Under the pieces are notes generated by a model that saw nothing but the letters and a program-made list of their open reading frames with translations, was not told the DNA's origin and made no database searches. This document shows positions 1 to 10,860 of a DNA stretch of 64,000 bases, piece by piece. This DNA comes from Cryptomeria japonica (Eukaryota > Streptophyta > Pinopsida > Cupressales > Cupressaceae). Numbering within the stretch: position 1 is the stretch's first letter; each line of letters opens with the position of its first letter. The position numbers and the translations under genes were made by a program. The stretch covers positions 225,421,415-225,485,414 of the forward strand of contig NC_081410.1 of assembly GCF_030272615.1 (NCBI RefSeq). The letters are read 5' to 3'.

Positions 1-407
1 TCTAACAGGGTGATCCATTAGTTTGGATTCAAAAATCCTCCATCAAGGTTACTCCTAACAGGGTACTATCTTTAACAGGGTATAAGCTTCTAATCAAGCT
101 TTGGGATCTCTAACAAGATTCTCTCTTAGAAGAGCACTTTGTAGACCCTAACTGATCAATTATCTATTACTACAGATAGTTAACTTGTGAGTTCCATCTC
201 ACCATGGTTTTTACCTATTTGGGTTTTCCATGTACAAACACTTGTGTTATGGTGGATGTTTTACTTATTGTGAATGTTGTTATATCATTTTGGATTACAT
301 GCATTGTGTTTAAGAGTTTTGTTAAGTTCATCTACCGGTTAGTGTTTGAAGTAGTTTTATTTTTGGTGTCACTAATTCACCCCCCCTCTCAATGCTTTTC
401 AAGTCCA
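1..407 (+). repeat. Element A 5' LTR, 3' part only
   Basis: Direct repeat of 7855-8261. It ends in ...AAGTCCA, five bases before the primer-binding site. A short open frame from 204 with hydrophobic residues lies in the LTR and is repeated at 8058 in the other LTR; I treat it as chance, not as a gene. Confidence 0.9.
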
Positions 408-412
408 TCAAT

Positions 413-425
413 TGGTATCAAAGCC
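413..425 (+). other. Primer-binding site, tRNA-iMet type (element A)
   Basis: TGGTATCAAAGCC lies 5 nt after the LTR end. The usual plant initiator-Met primer site is TGGTATCAGAGC, so there is one difference. The same site, in inverse orientation, is found in B, C2, C3 and G2. Confidence 0.85.
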
Positions 426-472
426 TAACTTATTTAAAGCCTAATCTCTTAGAAGGGAGCCTTGAAACCACC

Positions 473-1747
473 ATGGGGGACATGAGCTACTTTGAGATGG
501 CTAGAGAGCTATAATCTAGCAAAAATGAGCTTGAAACCCTTAGGGCCAAACTGAAAGCTTCACAAGTTAAAAGGAGAGAGCTAACTAAACAACTGTTAGA
601 GATATTTGACAATAGTTCTTCAGATGAGGCTAGTATTGATGCCTTAGTCGAGGAAGTTGAAAAGTTAAATGGTGAAAAACTAAATTTGAGGAGAGAACTA
701 GAAGGTCTTACTATTCGCATGAGTCTAGAACTAGAAGCCAGAAGAGTTGTTGCAGATCTTATCAAGGAAAGAGATCAAGAGATTGCCAGGATCAAGCAAG
801 AAAATGCTACCTTGCATGAGCATTTGAATGCTGAAAGAGAAGAGAAGGAGAACTTACAGCTAGATCTTGAGTTAGCATCATCTCTGAGAGAAAACCTGTC
901 AAAACATAATGAAGATCTCACCAAATAGCTTACCAAAGCTAATGGGAAACTGGAAAAGTTCAACAAGAGTTCTAGCTTTCTTGAAGAACAAATTCAATCA
1001 CAAAGGATGAAAGGTGATACCTTTGGACTTGGTTTTCACACATCTGAGAAAGGTGAATCCTTTGGTACTAAGAGAAACACTCTTAAGAACAAATCTTCTC
1101 CTAAGATCAAGAATCCCACTGGTAAGAAGGTCTTTAAACCTATTTGTTCTGTTTGCCATAACCCTGGTCACACTGCAAATGTTTGTAAAGGCAAACCTAA
1201 CAAAAATAGAAGCTACAATACTAATGCTAGGTATGTGTCCAAGAAATTTGAAGGTCATTGCTTCACATGCAAAATGTATGGACATAGATCTGTTGAGTGC
1301 AAATATGGAGAAAATTATCCTATACCATATATGCATCCAAGATCGAATGGCAACTGGGTCAACATGAACTGGCAAAGACCCTATGACAATTAGTTTAGTC
1401 CATTTAAAATGGAAAAGGTAACAAATGTCATATGCACCATCTATAATAGCTTTGTTCATGTGGATATGAATTGCAGAAGAATAACTAGGAGAGAAAATGT
1501 GGGACCTTGGAAATCATCTGGTATGGCCTACTATCATTGCAACAAACTGAGGCACTTAGCAAAATTCTGTAGATCTAGAAGTATCAAACCGGTCAATTCT
1601 TCTAAGGATCAGAAAGGAAAGCATAAAGTTAATGTTGAAGAAACCAGTGATGAAATGAATTGGATATGGAAGAAGAAAAGTGATGACTCATCTGGAGAAG
1701 AAACTGTTCCTTCACCCAGTGAAGAGAACACTGCACTAGTGAATTAA
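473..1747 (+). pseudogene. Element A ORF1: Gag-like coiled-coil/zinc-knuckle protein, broken
   Basis: The frame starts at an ATG in a good context (CCACCATGG) and stays in one frame for about 424 codons, interrupted by stops at 512-514, 926-928 and 1391-1393. The N-terminal half is a charged helical region rich in Leu, Glu and Lys, probably a coiled coil (about codons 20-175). Zinc knuckles follow: CSVCHNPGHTANVC (near 1145), CFTCKMYGHRSVEC (near 1259), and a degenerate third, CNKLRHLAKFC preceded by CYH-type spacing (near 1538), in which the usual Gly is Arg. This is a Gag-type nucleocapsid arrangement that would package element RNA. It corresponds domain by domain to the ORF1 of element B. 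No protease follows. The three in-frame stops make it a pseudogene here. Confidence 0.85.
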
Positions 1748-2199
1748 GCCTTTTAAATATGGCTAAGGGGAGCTCAATGGTAAATCCACCTTCAGACCCC
1801 TTGAGATGAATGAGCTGTAAGAGAATTTTGAAGCATAAAATTTTGATAACCTTTTTGTCAATATGTTATCAACTGGTTTTCTCCTTGAGTGGTAAAATTA
1901 GGGTTTGTAACCCTAACTGGCAAACATTTAATGCAGTAGGTAAAAAGGATAAAAGTGAGTTTTTACTTTGTCATTTTTACCCTAATGCATCCGAGAAAGA
2001 AATTTGGAGCGCTTGCTGAGCTAAAAGAGTTTGTTGGCTAATAATTATCGAAATTGCATTGTGATTTGCAATCAAGCTGATTTGAAGGTTGCAAAAGATC
2101 AAACTGGTGTGCACTTGGACGTTCAACTAGTAAACGAGGTAGCGTATGCGAAAAAAGGTATTTCTTTGATAATCCTACTTTGAATCTTGTTCATTTGAA
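1748..2199 (+). other. Spacer between ORF1 and ORF2 of element A
   Basis: About 450 bp with no recognised domain. In element B a spacer of similar length (30572-31015) separates the same two frames, so this is part of the element's design rather than an insertion. It could hold the leader or splice acceptor for ORF2; no signal is convincing by eye. Confidence 0.5.
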
Positions 2200-2693
2200 A
2201 TGGCATCATCTTCAAAGATGGTAGAAAGGGTAATGATTACATCTGAGGCAATGGAAGTTGTAGAGGCAGAACAAATTGTGTCATATAATGCATTATCACA
2301 AGTTCCTAGTGGAGTTTTAGTAAAAGGAGATTTGTCAAGTTATATTGATTGTAAGATAGAGGATCTAGGATCACTATACATTTACACTCAGCTAAAATCC
2401 CTTTATGATGAGAATGGAAAGATTCAAACATATTATGCTAGGGTTTTCAAGAAAGGTTTTCACAACACCACTTATTTTCTAGAAGATTTTGAGGAAGAGC
2501 ATATTAGAATCATTTTGAGTCAGGTTCATGGTGAGAACATGTAATTAGAGAGAACACACACAATTACCAAGGAAGCCATTCAGGCTGTAACTAGTTATTT
2601 CTCAACCGGTGAAGTACCCGAGCTAAGATGAATTTCAAAAGACAAGGTATTCTCACTAACCAGTTCAACATCTGATAAATGTATGGTGCATAA
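2200..2693 (+). pseudogene. Element A ORF2, N-terminal part (unknown conserved protein)
   Basis: The frame begins MASSS after TTGAA and runs to a TAA at 2542-2544. It continues in the same frame through a TGA at 2629-2631 to CAT AA at 2693, where a 1.65-kb insertion cuts it. The element B protein (from 30571, minus) matches it in blocks: YNALSQV, YIDCKI-DLGSL, HIRIILS-VHG, LERTH-IT, TGEV-LR. I do not recognise a catalytic motif or a named family. A distant relation to the 'putative plant transposon protein' domains found in other pol-less elements is possible but untested. Conservation between two diverged copies argues that it once encoded a functional protein. Confidence 0.75.
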
Positions 2694-4345
2694 CACCTAG
2701 CTCAAAGTTGTCTTTTCTTGAATTTTAGAGTTTTTATGTGATTTCAAGTTATTTTATGTCGTAATAAGGTGGAATAAATCCTATGATTCCTTTTTAAGCC
2801 ATAGTTTGGTTGTCCACACTTTTTTTATGCTCAGGATCCAAAATTGTCATTACCCTGAAATGTTGTCAAAATGTCAATTTTTGGTTTGTACCAGGTGGAT
2901 GCCTGGAAACTTGCTAGAATTTTTGGAAATGGTTTAAATCCATTGTGGGATTCCATTTGAGTGATTTTTCAAGCCTTGAGAGCCTTGGAGTGTGTTTTTG
3001 CACTCATAGGTAGAAGTTGTCAAAAATTGGTCATGACAACTTTTGCATCTTTAGGCAAAAGTTGTCCATGAAGGAAATGGCATTGGAAGTTGGTTGGAAC
3101 CAAATTAAAATGGTGTATAAAATCTTATAAGAATCTCCAATAATAGTTTAATCAACTTTTGGTTTGCATTCAATTCATTTGCCAAGGGTTCCCTATGCTT
3201 TTCCTCATGTTTGGATTGTTTTTGCTTTGATTTTCTGCTTTTGTATGACCTGTACGGTTTGGTATGGTACTCATAATAGTAGAAGAAGTTAGGAATTTGT
3301 TTTATCTTTCCAACCAATATAATATGAAGGATTTAAGTGCCTTGGATCAAAAGTTATCACTATTTTTGGAAAAGTTGCTCACAAATCTTAAAAACTTGGG
3401 GTTTTGATTGTAAAAATGCATTTTACTTGAGTATCCATGAATGGAACAAGTTGCAATCCAGTGGATGGATTGGTTAGGCTCTGTAAATAGTTTTAGAGTA
3501 GTTTTTTTTTTTTTTTTTTCAGGCCACAAGGAGTAGAATGGGTGAGATGAATAATATACAAGCTTATAGCTAGTTTGTGAGGGCAACAGAGATTGCTCAT
3601 TTTTTAGAGCCATGGAGAAGTGACACCCCAACAACCCATAGTGTTTTGGAAATATATATGAGTTTAATAAAATAATCCAAGTTTTTTTGGGTTCGTGATT
3701 GTGACTGGTGAAGAGTTTGGAGCACATCTTACAAAACTACTTGGAAGCCCTAAACCCCTAAAAAATAGCTCTTTTTAAGTAACCCTAGTTAAACAAAAAA
3801 CCTAGATGGAAAACTGAGTGATCTTGTTTAAATTCCAAATGGGTATCTGAATATATAAAAATATCTTATGGTTTCTAATAAATTTTGGGGAAGAAGACCA
3901 AAAAATAGTCAAGGAAGGGCTAGTCAATTAGGCCTAATAGCGGCCGATAGAAGCAAGTTCAAAGCCTAGGGCTTGGGAGAAAGCTCCAGACCTTGTCAAT
4001 GCATAAAATGACCTTGAACATACCTGTACAACATAACCACAACCTTTAAACATTTTGTTAGAGTGACGATCCTTGGTGGAGGTTTTTGGAGCCTAGTTGG
4101 AGCTTTGGGAACCTAGTAGGAGACCATCTCAAAATCAGAGATTTGGGTCAAAACCAACAAGAAAAATCAAGTGGCTATACCTAGGAGGGAATCTAGTAGA
4201 GTTTAGGCCTTGGAGGTCTAAGGAGTGTACCCTAACAAGACACCTTGGAGGAGCTTGAGTAGAAGGGTGAGTTGAGGAGTTGGGGTGAGTAAGAGTGAAT
4301 TGAAGAGCTAGGCATGAGACCTCTACATCAACGTGCTTTTTTTGC
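2694..4345. mobile_element. 1.65-kb insertion inside ORF2 of element A, origin unknown
   Basis: Removing 2694-4345 restores a continuous frame reading MVHNNIRD, which lines up with MTVNSIKD of element B. The insertion is flanked by TAA on both sides (2691-2693 and 4346-4348). It begins CACCTAGCTC. The inverse, GAGCTAGG, occurs at 4305-4312, 33 bp inside the right end. It has no long reading frame and contains a T-run at 3501-3519 and repeated AGTTGTC words. It is too long for a typical SINE and lacks TG...CA ends. It could be a small non-autonomous DNA transposon with degraded ends; a TAA duplication would suit the PIF/Harbinger class. I am not confident of the class. Confidence 0.6.
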
Positions 4346-6682
4346 TAATAATATTAGAGACCCAGTGGTGAAATTGGTAGCAATGGTGATAGGCTACCGA
4401 GTATTTTACTCCAATAAATTAAATAGTTTGCCATCTGTAGCAATTCACACAACTTATAAGATGATAGTTGAAAATGAAGATTGTGATCTTTGCGAGGCTA
4501 TTAGGAAACAACTAATAGGTGATATGGAATGGTCAAAAGACCTACCAGTATCTGCACAAATCAAGAACATCAAGGTTGTAAAGAATACTTTCCCTGCTGC
4601 TATGAATAAGAATTTCAATGAGTTTCAAAACAAGATGAGCATGAGAATGAGATTGCTTGAATATGTGGTAAGTCATTTTTCAAAAGACATTGTTTTCACA
4701 TTTACCACTGATTTTTTTTTTATGCAAGCAATTGAGCCAATAAAAGAAGAAATGGAAGATATGAGTTATGAGGTGAACCATGACTTACTGGTTGGTTATG
4801 CTAATAACCTATTAGCATCTCCTAAAGATAAAAAGAAGGCAAAACTGGATATTGTGGTATTTCAAGATGCACAAACCAAAATGATTATTTCTCCTACCAC
4901 AAGTGGGAAAGGAAAGAAAAAGAAAATTGATGAAGCACCTCCAGTGATAAAGAATACAAGGGTGACTTGGAGTATCCAAATCAAAAAGGAACTGACACCT
5001 AAATTCTATACAAAGAAGGAGAATGTGACAACGAAAAGAGGTCAAAAGTTAATTCTTCAAGAAGAATCTGAGGGTATTGACACTGAAGAAGAACCTAAGA
5101 AGAAGAAATCTACTAGTATAGTAGCAAAGATAGTAAAGGAAGTGCCAAAGGAAACTATGCCTATTGATATAGAAACTTACAAGCCTGATACCCATTTTGA
5201 AAGAACAATGAAGACATTAGGTAGGAATAGGTTTAACAATGTCATTTTGATTCCTTCACTAAAGATGATAAGAAGCAAGTCATTCAACAAGTAGTCACTC
5301 ATTTATTTCATTACAGTAGATATCCACATGATCTTGAAAAGGATATCTCAAATTCTTTGTACACTATTTTGTTAGATAAATGGGAGGAAGCTATAAAATT
5401 GGAAAAATAAATCATTTATGAAGTATTTGTACAATATTTTCCTTAATTTTCTAAAGATAAAATTAGTGCTTTAGTCGATCGGTACAAAGCTCAGTTTATG
5501 TTCAAAGCAAGGAGATTGAAACTACTCAGTGGAAATAGGGAAATTATTGAAACTGAGACCCATCGAATAGCCTATGAAACCAAACAGATGGAAGAACTCA
5601 TCCATTCCTCTAAGAAAGAGGAAGATGTTGTTAATCGACCAAAAATGGATGAAGAAGAGATTGTACAAGCTAACGAGGTCTATCCTATCAAGAAGAAGGA
5701 TGACACCATTATTCATGTTGTTGTTTATGTTCAGGATAAAGTTGATCTATTTGGAGACAATACTGCACCCGATATGGAACCTCCTGAAATTACTAATACA
5801 CAAATTACTTTAGTTGAGCAATCGATAAGTCAACCAAAAGTGGACAATCCACCAAAAACTGAACAACCGGAGAAAACCCAATCCCCATTGGCCTTACAAG
5901 ATGCTCAGAAGGAGTCTATGGAAAATGTTGTCACACAACAGGAAGTAGAGAAAAATCTAGAGAAAGTAATCATTAAGGTTACATCCTCTGAACCGACAAA
6001 GCCATTAGTCACTCTGCAAACTAATGAGGATGATGATGATTCATTAGGCATTTTAGGGCCTATAAATGTTGACAACATGAGTGCATCTGAAATGATGAAG
6101 ATTGCAAGTGTTATGCAATTTAGAGCACATAAGAAGAGACTTAAAGAGCAAAGGGTTGAAGCTAAAAATATTCAGAATGTAGTAGATATTTTATCTGGTT
6201 TGCTACAGGGAACTTCTACAGCACATCTGACATCCCATTTTAGCAAACTTGGTCAATTGGTTTCTGATGCATCTAATCAAATCAAGTCACTTGAATAAGA
6301 AGCACTAACCTATGCTGAGAAAAGTCACAAGAAGAAGTATGGGGAGAAACTTGCAAAGGACATTGATACTGGCAAAATGGCTCTGTCACATAATAAAGAT
6401 TTGTTGAGTAAATCTATTAAAACAGGAGGAAAGTATCTTGCTTCTACCTCTAATGTTTCATTTTGTTATTCTGATATCACAAAAAGACAAAAAAACACAA
6501 AGCAAGAGTTAGAAAGGATATGCAATGCATATATCCCACTTCAGGACTCTATATTTGATTTTAGCAAATCTGTAGATAATTTGCACAATAGGTTGGATAC
6601 TTATGATCATGAGAAGGCAAATATATTCCAGTCTCTCAAGGAACTCAAGAGTCTACTGACATCACAAGTGGACATATTATAG
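4346..6682 (+). pseudogene. Element A ORF2, central and C-terminal part
   Basis: This resumes the ORF2 frame. A run of about 315 codons to 5294 carries blocks shared with element B: MVIGY, GD-WS near 4530, NEFQNKMSMRMRLL against DEFRSKMSLRMRIL, and LLASP. A frameshift near 5240 and stops at about 5407 and 5446 follow. The frame from 5498 to 6298 has an acidic/proline-rich middle (many Glu, Lys, Pro, Thr) and a helical C-terminus. After a TAA at 6296-6298 it continues in frame to 6682. The C-terminal half resembles B in the VVDILSGLLQGT / AVDTLTSLLPGT block. Function is unknown; helices and probable coiled coils suggest a structural or RNA/protein-binding role. The open frame's first ATG at 4314 lies in the insertion and is not native. 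Confidence 0.75.
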
Positions 6683-7120
6683 GGAGCCTCTCAAATGCAG
6701 AAGCTATCTTAGCAACTCCAGAAACTTGTACATTAGATTCGATGGAAGAATTCCATACATGGTTTATGTCTACAAAAGAGTACATTGAGAATGTGCTAGC
6801 AACGTGGAAAAATTCCATATCATAGTTGAATCATAACTTTAACGATATTTTTATGAGATTAGCTAATGCATGAACTTTTTTAAGTTGTTATTGTATATGT
6901 TGAACACTTTGATACAAATTTTCTATATATATATATATATATATATATTTTACTTTTTCAATTTGGCATTGTTGTCAAAGGGGGAGTAGAAATATGTATG
7001 TGTGCGTTTGAAAATGTTGTATAATGTATACATTAAGGGGGAGCATGTGTATATGTGTAAATTTTGTTTTGTATGCACACTTAGCGGTATTACTAAAAAA
7101 TTTTCTAAGTGTTGCCATCA
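6683..7120 (+). other. Element A 3' untranslated region with extra purine tracts and (TA)n
   Basis: No gene. It holds a TA microsatellite at about 6922-6949 and two purine tracts resembling the final polypurine tract: TCAAAGGGGGAG near 6975 and TTAAGGGGGAG near 7032. Copies of the first (TGTTGTCAAAGGGGGAG type) also lie upstream of the 3' LTR in C1, C2 and B. Confidence 0.6.
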
Positions 7121-7137
7121 ATGCCAAAGGGGGAGAT
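7121..7137 (+). other. Polypurine tract of element A
   Basis: ATGCCAAAGGGGGAGA directly precedes the TGTTGGC start of the 3' LTR. This is where plus-strand priming would occur. The preceding CCATCA is shared with C1, C2 and B. Confidence 0.85.
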
Positions 7138-8261
7138 TGTTGGCTTGATGATGATTGTAATATATTCATCATATGTCATCATTGATGAAACACACACACA
7201 CACACACACATGTTTATATTGTCTATCGGTGTAACTTCAAGTTGTTTATTCTACAACCGGTATGCTATAGGTTATACTAAGAGGTTTATCTCTAACCAGT
7301 ATTTTGTGACAAACCGGTATATGCATAGAAGACAACCAGTAAATACACATTAATCAGTATCAACATGAAGATCAAGCAGAGATTATATCAGGAGATTCAA
7401 GGATAACGGTTCATATATTTAACTCTAACTAGTATTGATTGTTCCAACTGATATTTATTGATTTTGTGATGAGTTACCACAATTGTGATGATTTATCCCA
7501 CCGACAAATTTTGGCGATATTTTTGTGATGAGTTATGATCACTTGACTAGATACACTGCACCTAGGAAATTGTGTTATAATTTCTTTAGGCCGACATGAA
7601 ATCTTAATGTCAATATATTGACATTACAATGAATTATTTCATATGAGTGAAAGTGATATGTTGTGTGCGAAAGTCAAAAGAGTTAAATTTCAGAGTATGC
7701 AGAAGAGCAGTGTTGAATATGTTTAGAAGGATCTGATCAAGCAAGTATTGTGCTACTCAGACAAATCAAACCAATCCTTTTGTTTTCTAACAATCATAGC
7801 AGAATTCAAATCCCCTAACTGGGTAAGCTCTAACAAGCTTATTTGTACAAATCCTCTAACAGGGTGATCCATTAGTTTGGATTCAAAAATTCTCCATTGA
7901 GGTTACTCCTAACATGGTACTACCTTTAACAGGGTATAAGCTTCTAATCAAGCTTTGGGATCTCTAACAAGATTTGCTCCTAGCAGAGCACTTTGTAGAC
8001 CCTAACCGGCCAGTTATCTATTACTGTAGATAGTTAACTTGTGAGTTCCATCTCACCATGGTTTTTACATTTTGGGTTTTTCCATGTACAAACACTTGTG
8101 TTATGGTGGATGTTTTACTTATTGTGAATGTTGCTATATCATTTTGGATTACATGCATTGTGTTTAAATTTTTTGTTAAGTTCATCTATCAGTTAGTGTT
8201 TGAAGTAGTTTTATTTTTGGTGTCACTGATTCACCCCTCCTCATAGTGTTTTTCAAGTCCA
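7138..8261 (+). repeat. Element A 3' LTR (1124 bp)
   Basis: Starts TGTTGGC and ends AAGTCCA. It contains a CA microsatellite near 7191-7211. Its first 250 bp is scattered with ACCGGT and the decayed forms ACCAGT and ACTGGT. From 7855 on it is a direct repeat of 1-407. Confidence 0.9.
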
Positions 8262-8613
8262 TTAGTTGCCTCTCTATAGTTAGTGAGACTCTTTTGTAAT
8301 GAGCAATACGATCTAGGCAGTGTGCCTCCTCATTGTAACACATACTTTCTGTAGAAGTATCATCTGACTATGGGTAGGCTTCCCACCATGGTTTTTCCCT
8401 TTCCGGGTTTTCCATGTACAAATCATGGTGTTATGTGGTATGGTTGCTTTGCATTGATTATCTGTTTAATTGTTAAGTTGCATTGTTTATCGGTATATGT
8501 TTCTGCGTTACCGGTACTTAATCTGGTTAAAGGTTATTAATTGGATTAAATGTTATAATCTATTAACAACTTATTCACCCTCCCCTCTCAGTTGTTCACT
8601 GGTTATCCTAACA
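8262..8613 (+). repeat. 3' end of another copia-type LTR
   Basis: The sequence has the same layout as the LTR ends of A and C1: the phrase CCATGGTTTTTCCC followed by a GGGTTTTCCATG block, a TTCACCC-CCTCTCAGTTG block, and an end in ...CCTAACA. No primer site follows, so it is a 3' LTR or solo LTR. Its upstream part would lie left of the window, interrupted by element A. Confidence 0.65.
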
Positions 8614-10860
8614 ATTATTTCTAGATCCAGGTGCATAGCTTCATCCCATATTCCAATCTCAAGTTATAATCAGTTCTTTGTCACTTTTTCACTACATAAT
8701 TCAATCAATTCTTTTTCATTTCAAATAAGGAAGAGGGGATCAACTTATCATTTGCATTTCATTCAGAATTCAATCTTCATCCTTGAAGGTTGAATCTGGT
8801 GAATTTCCTCTCCTCTTCCAAATGTAATTTGGTGAAAAGTGTTTGAAGGGTGATGAATAGTGAAACTCTCATCTCTCTTTGAGGGAAAGGGTAGTTTTCC
8901 TCTTGATATATCATTCACCATTTTTCAACATTACAAGAATAATTATCCATTAACACATAATCTTTATGAACATGAAACATATCACATACACTCATAACCC
9001 AACTACACAAGCAGAATTAAACATAACAAAATCTTCACCATCATCTCCTTAGGGTATCTCAACGTCATTACTTACTCTACTATCATAAGCAATAACAATC
9101 TAACAATTTCCATCACAACACTTAACATCCTTAATCATTAATCATGTACATATGTATTTCTTATTCATTAGCTATGCACATGCAACTCAAGTACTTATAT
9201 CCTTCGTGGTATGCAACCTAAGTACTCATTAATCTAATATGATATGCTACTCTTTTCAATGCAAGACCAATCCCTTTTTCCTTATGTTCATTTTATGCAC
9301 CAAATCCAAATGTTCCTAAAACCCTTAATAATTTTCTATTAACATGATCTCTACTCTCCTACAAAGATATTTCATAGACATAATTTTCCTTTCTTATTCC
9401 AATACTCCCATAACTACTCATGATTTTATAACTATAGCATGATCATTTTCCTTTACATGATTCCTAAGTGCATAATGCAATAATCATAAAGTCCTTCTTA
9501 AACCAAACATCTTAAATGCTATACATGGTCCCTTGTTTTCCTTCTAACCCATCCATAAGTAATAAGTGCCATTATCACATTCACAATATCATTTATCAAC
9601 TACAAGTCCTACATTACAGCAATCCTACTTACATAGGTTATTTTCCACTTTTAATCTACAAGCTTATCTAACAATCATAACATACACATAATGATAAACA
9701 CATACAACGGATTCAATTACATTATTCCCATTAACTAAGAAACAATCAAATACTTTGAGATGTGCCCATGTCTTATTCTACTACTAGAGTTGTAACCTCA
9801 TTCCACATTAACTAATAACAAACTAAATCATTTCCTTCAGGTTAAACTATTCATCTTACCAACTAACCATTCTTTCTCACAATCTAGAAGTATCCATTTA
9901 TCAATAATATCAACCTTTCAACTACAAGAACTTTCATTCATTATTTGCATATACATCCATACTCAAAGATCATCCTATTATAACATTACAATCCATTACA
10001 ACACATAAAGATTTCCTCCTATCACGAGTCCTAATACTTGTATCTACTAAAGGCAAGCTACATGGCTACATTTACCTTATCACCTTAATTACCATATCTG
10101 ATTTCCCAATCTTTTTCTATTTTAAAAAGAACATAAATTCCTATTGCATGACCTCAATATCAAAACTCATGAGTTCCTCTACAAGCTAATACAAGATATT
10201 CTACAACATATCTATTAACATGAATTGCATTCCATTTCAAAGATAATAACATTTCAATAAATCTCAATATCCATCTTACAAATCATAGGCCCATTCCTAA
10301 ACATCATCTACTATGTAATTGCATAATCATTTCAACATGATCATACCTCTCCTAATACATAATCTTAATCATAATTTCTACAATAGGATTACATTACATA
10401 ACTCATGATATCAATTACATCCATCTGCTATAATAATCATCTAACAGCTACAATAATAGAATCCACAACCACACATGAAGAATCCAAGTAGAAATATCCC
10501 AAGGGTAGAAAGGAACCAACCACCCGACCATGTGGAACCAAAGGAACCACCTCCCATAGTAGGAGATGACATGAGGTCCCAAAACACTCTCTAGAACTAA
10601 GTTGACACCAAACTACCAAAGAGACTCACAACTCAAGGATAACAACCACACAACACAACAACCAATCACATGGCAACCATCGTAGAGGCTCCCAGAGGCA
10701 TAACAATAGACAAGGAATTAGAATAACAAACAAGGACACATGTAGGAGTGGAGTGTCATCACATGCTATCCTCCCCAAAATAGACACACAACCATTCAAT
10801 TCATAACCTTGATAGTCATGTGGAGCCATCTTGACCTATGAGAGAATCAAGGGAAATTGA
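8614..10860. other. AT-rich stretch with no recognised gene
   Basis: About 2.2 kb, rich in CAT/TAA words, with no open frame longer than about 70 codons and no RT, integrase or gag motif on either strand. Its texture resembles the non-coding part of the long G2 gypsy LTRs (compare 49150-49600), so an old gypsy LTR is the likeliest source, but I found no partner copy in the window. Confidence 0.4.

Larger units (their letters stand above)
1..8261 (+). mobile_element. Element A: pol-less LTR retrotransposon (5' end outside window)
   Basis: The window opens inside a 5' LTR. Positions 1-407 align without net length change to 7855-8261 of the 3' LTR (7138-8261), so about 717 bp of the 5' LTR lies upstream of the window. 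Between the LTRs are a tRNA-iMet primer site, a gag-like reading frame, a second long reading frame of unknown function and a polypurine tract. No protease, integrase, RT or RNase H motif is visible in about 6.7 kb. Element B on the minus strand has the same order of parts. A target-site duplication cannot be checked because the left end is missing. Inference: a non-autonomous element moved by enzymes supplied in trans. Confidence 0.88.

Noticed and set aside
204-428. Small hydrophobic protein on the plus strand
   Set aside because: Lies in the LTR of element A and is repeated at 8058 in the other LTR, with no sign of coding constraint.
2694-4345. Helitron or CACTA transposon as source of the 1.65-kb insert
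   Set aside because: No TC start with a CTRR hairpin end, and ends are not CACTA...TAGTG; the class is left open.
7190-7212. CRISPR-like or tandem array
   Set aside because: Simple CA microsatellite. No direct-repeat/spacer array was seen anywhere in the window.
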